Below, piece after piece: positions 5,150-5,345 of a stretch of DNA of 5,345 bases (position 1 is the stretch's first letter; every line of letters starts with the position of its first letter). Source of the DNA: Ignavibacteriales bacterium (lineage in GTDB: Bacteria; Bacteroidota; Ignavibacteria; Ignavibacteriales; Melioribacteraceae); the NCBI GenBank assembly GCA_027080245.1, contig JALWSN010000330.1:1-5345 (forward strand), read 5' to 3'. Position numbers and translations under genes: made by a program. The notes under the pieces are model-generated. The model saw only the letters and a program-made list of their open reading frames with translations, searched no databases and had not been told where the DNA came from.

Positions 5150-5345
5150 TTAATAAACGTATTCTCCTTTTAAACTACTCCAGCTTGGTTTATTGCTTTT
5201 TTGAATATCCTCCCATTGGGTAATTACCCATTTGTTGCTTTGGTCAAGGTTAATCGTAAATTTTACGACGCCGGTAAAAGCGTTGTTTTTTGTGGCATCG
5301 GTAAACGGCAGAGCGATGGAATAATCGAATTGGTAAATTGCGCTG
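5150..5345 (-). CDS. C-terminal part of an NTF2-like hypothetical protein (5' end outside window)
   Basis: An open frame enters from the right edge (first full codon at 5344) and ends at TAA 5152-5150, giving the last 64 residues. It reads FDYSIALPF, then GVVKFTINLDQ, then NKWVITQWEDIQ, with a tail ending EYVY. This parallels the end of the next protein (FNLTITFNP, GRVNLTLVKD, NRWLIKSWIDES), with matching spacing around the N-[KR]-W-[VL]-I-x2-W-x-D core. It is therefore probably a paralogue, and likely also a lipoprotein, although its N-terminus cannot be seen. The stop codon touches the start of the next gene, so the two are surely co-transcribed. Confidence 0.75.
   Translation of the reverse strand, partial: SAIYQFDYSIALPFTDATKNNAFTGVVKFTINLDQSNKWVITQWEDIQKSNKPSWSSLKGEYVY
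5164..5170 (-). promoter_or_regulatory. Distant SD-like site for the lipoprotein gene
   Basis: AAAGGAG on the - strand lies 14 nt before the ATG at 5149, inside the last codons of the upstream gene. The spacing is longer than the usual 5-9 nt. No alternative in-frame start exists, because the preceding codon is the upstream TAA read in the same frame. Reinitiation after the stop may therefore drive translation. Confidence 0.4.

Overview
The window is AT-rich DNA, with poly-A/T runs between genes and Shine-Dalgarno (SD) sites of mixed quality. It probably comes from a Gram-negative bacterium of the Bacteroidota/Ignavibacteriota kind. Supporting signs are a lipoprotein reading Cys-Val-Asn-Pro-Phe-Ala-Pro just after its lipobox, a Tat-signal enzyme, a secreted cell-wall hydrolase, and a UDP-glucuronate decarboxylase of the YDEAKR variant. 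The taxonomic placement is inferred from protein style and is only moderately certain.

Layout: positions 1-399 hold no convincing gene. This stretch has a small GC-rich cluster of inverted and direct repeats (about 62-160), then a very AT-rich leader with a plausible promoter. Positions 400-2725 (+ strand) are a two-gene operon whose genes overlap by 14 bp: a secreted SH3b-NlpC/P60 endopeptidase of the YkfC type and a Tat-signal L-Ala-D/L-Glu (dipeptide) epimerase of the YkfB/AEE type. A strong 15-bp inverted repeat (2733-2785) sits between the two converging transcription units. Positions 5345-2810 (- strand) are a tightly packed unit. In transcription order it holds the 3' end of an NTF2-like hypothetical protein, a paralogous small lipoprotein, ftsX, and a UDP-glucuronate decarboxylase. 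Its gaps are 0, 12 and 12 bp.

How the genes fit together: the + strand pair reconstitutes two successive steps of murein-peptide breakdown. The endopeptidase releases L-Ala-D-Glu from stem peptide, and the epimerase turns it into L-Ala-L-Glu for ordinary peptidases. In Bacillus the epimerase is cytoplasmic, whereas here it carries a twin-arginine signal, so the pathway may run in the periplasm. The - strand unit links envelope functions: FtsX (divisome/peptidoglycan hydrolase control), two related secreted or lipid-anchored proteins of unknown role, and a sugar-nucleotide enzyme making UDP-xylose. No ftsE is present in the window.

Most of the window is recognisable housekeeping or envelope biology. 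The points most worth following are the predicted export of the epimerase, the tandem lipoprotein paralogues tied to ftsX, and the two repeat structures. I found no evidence of a wholly new system.
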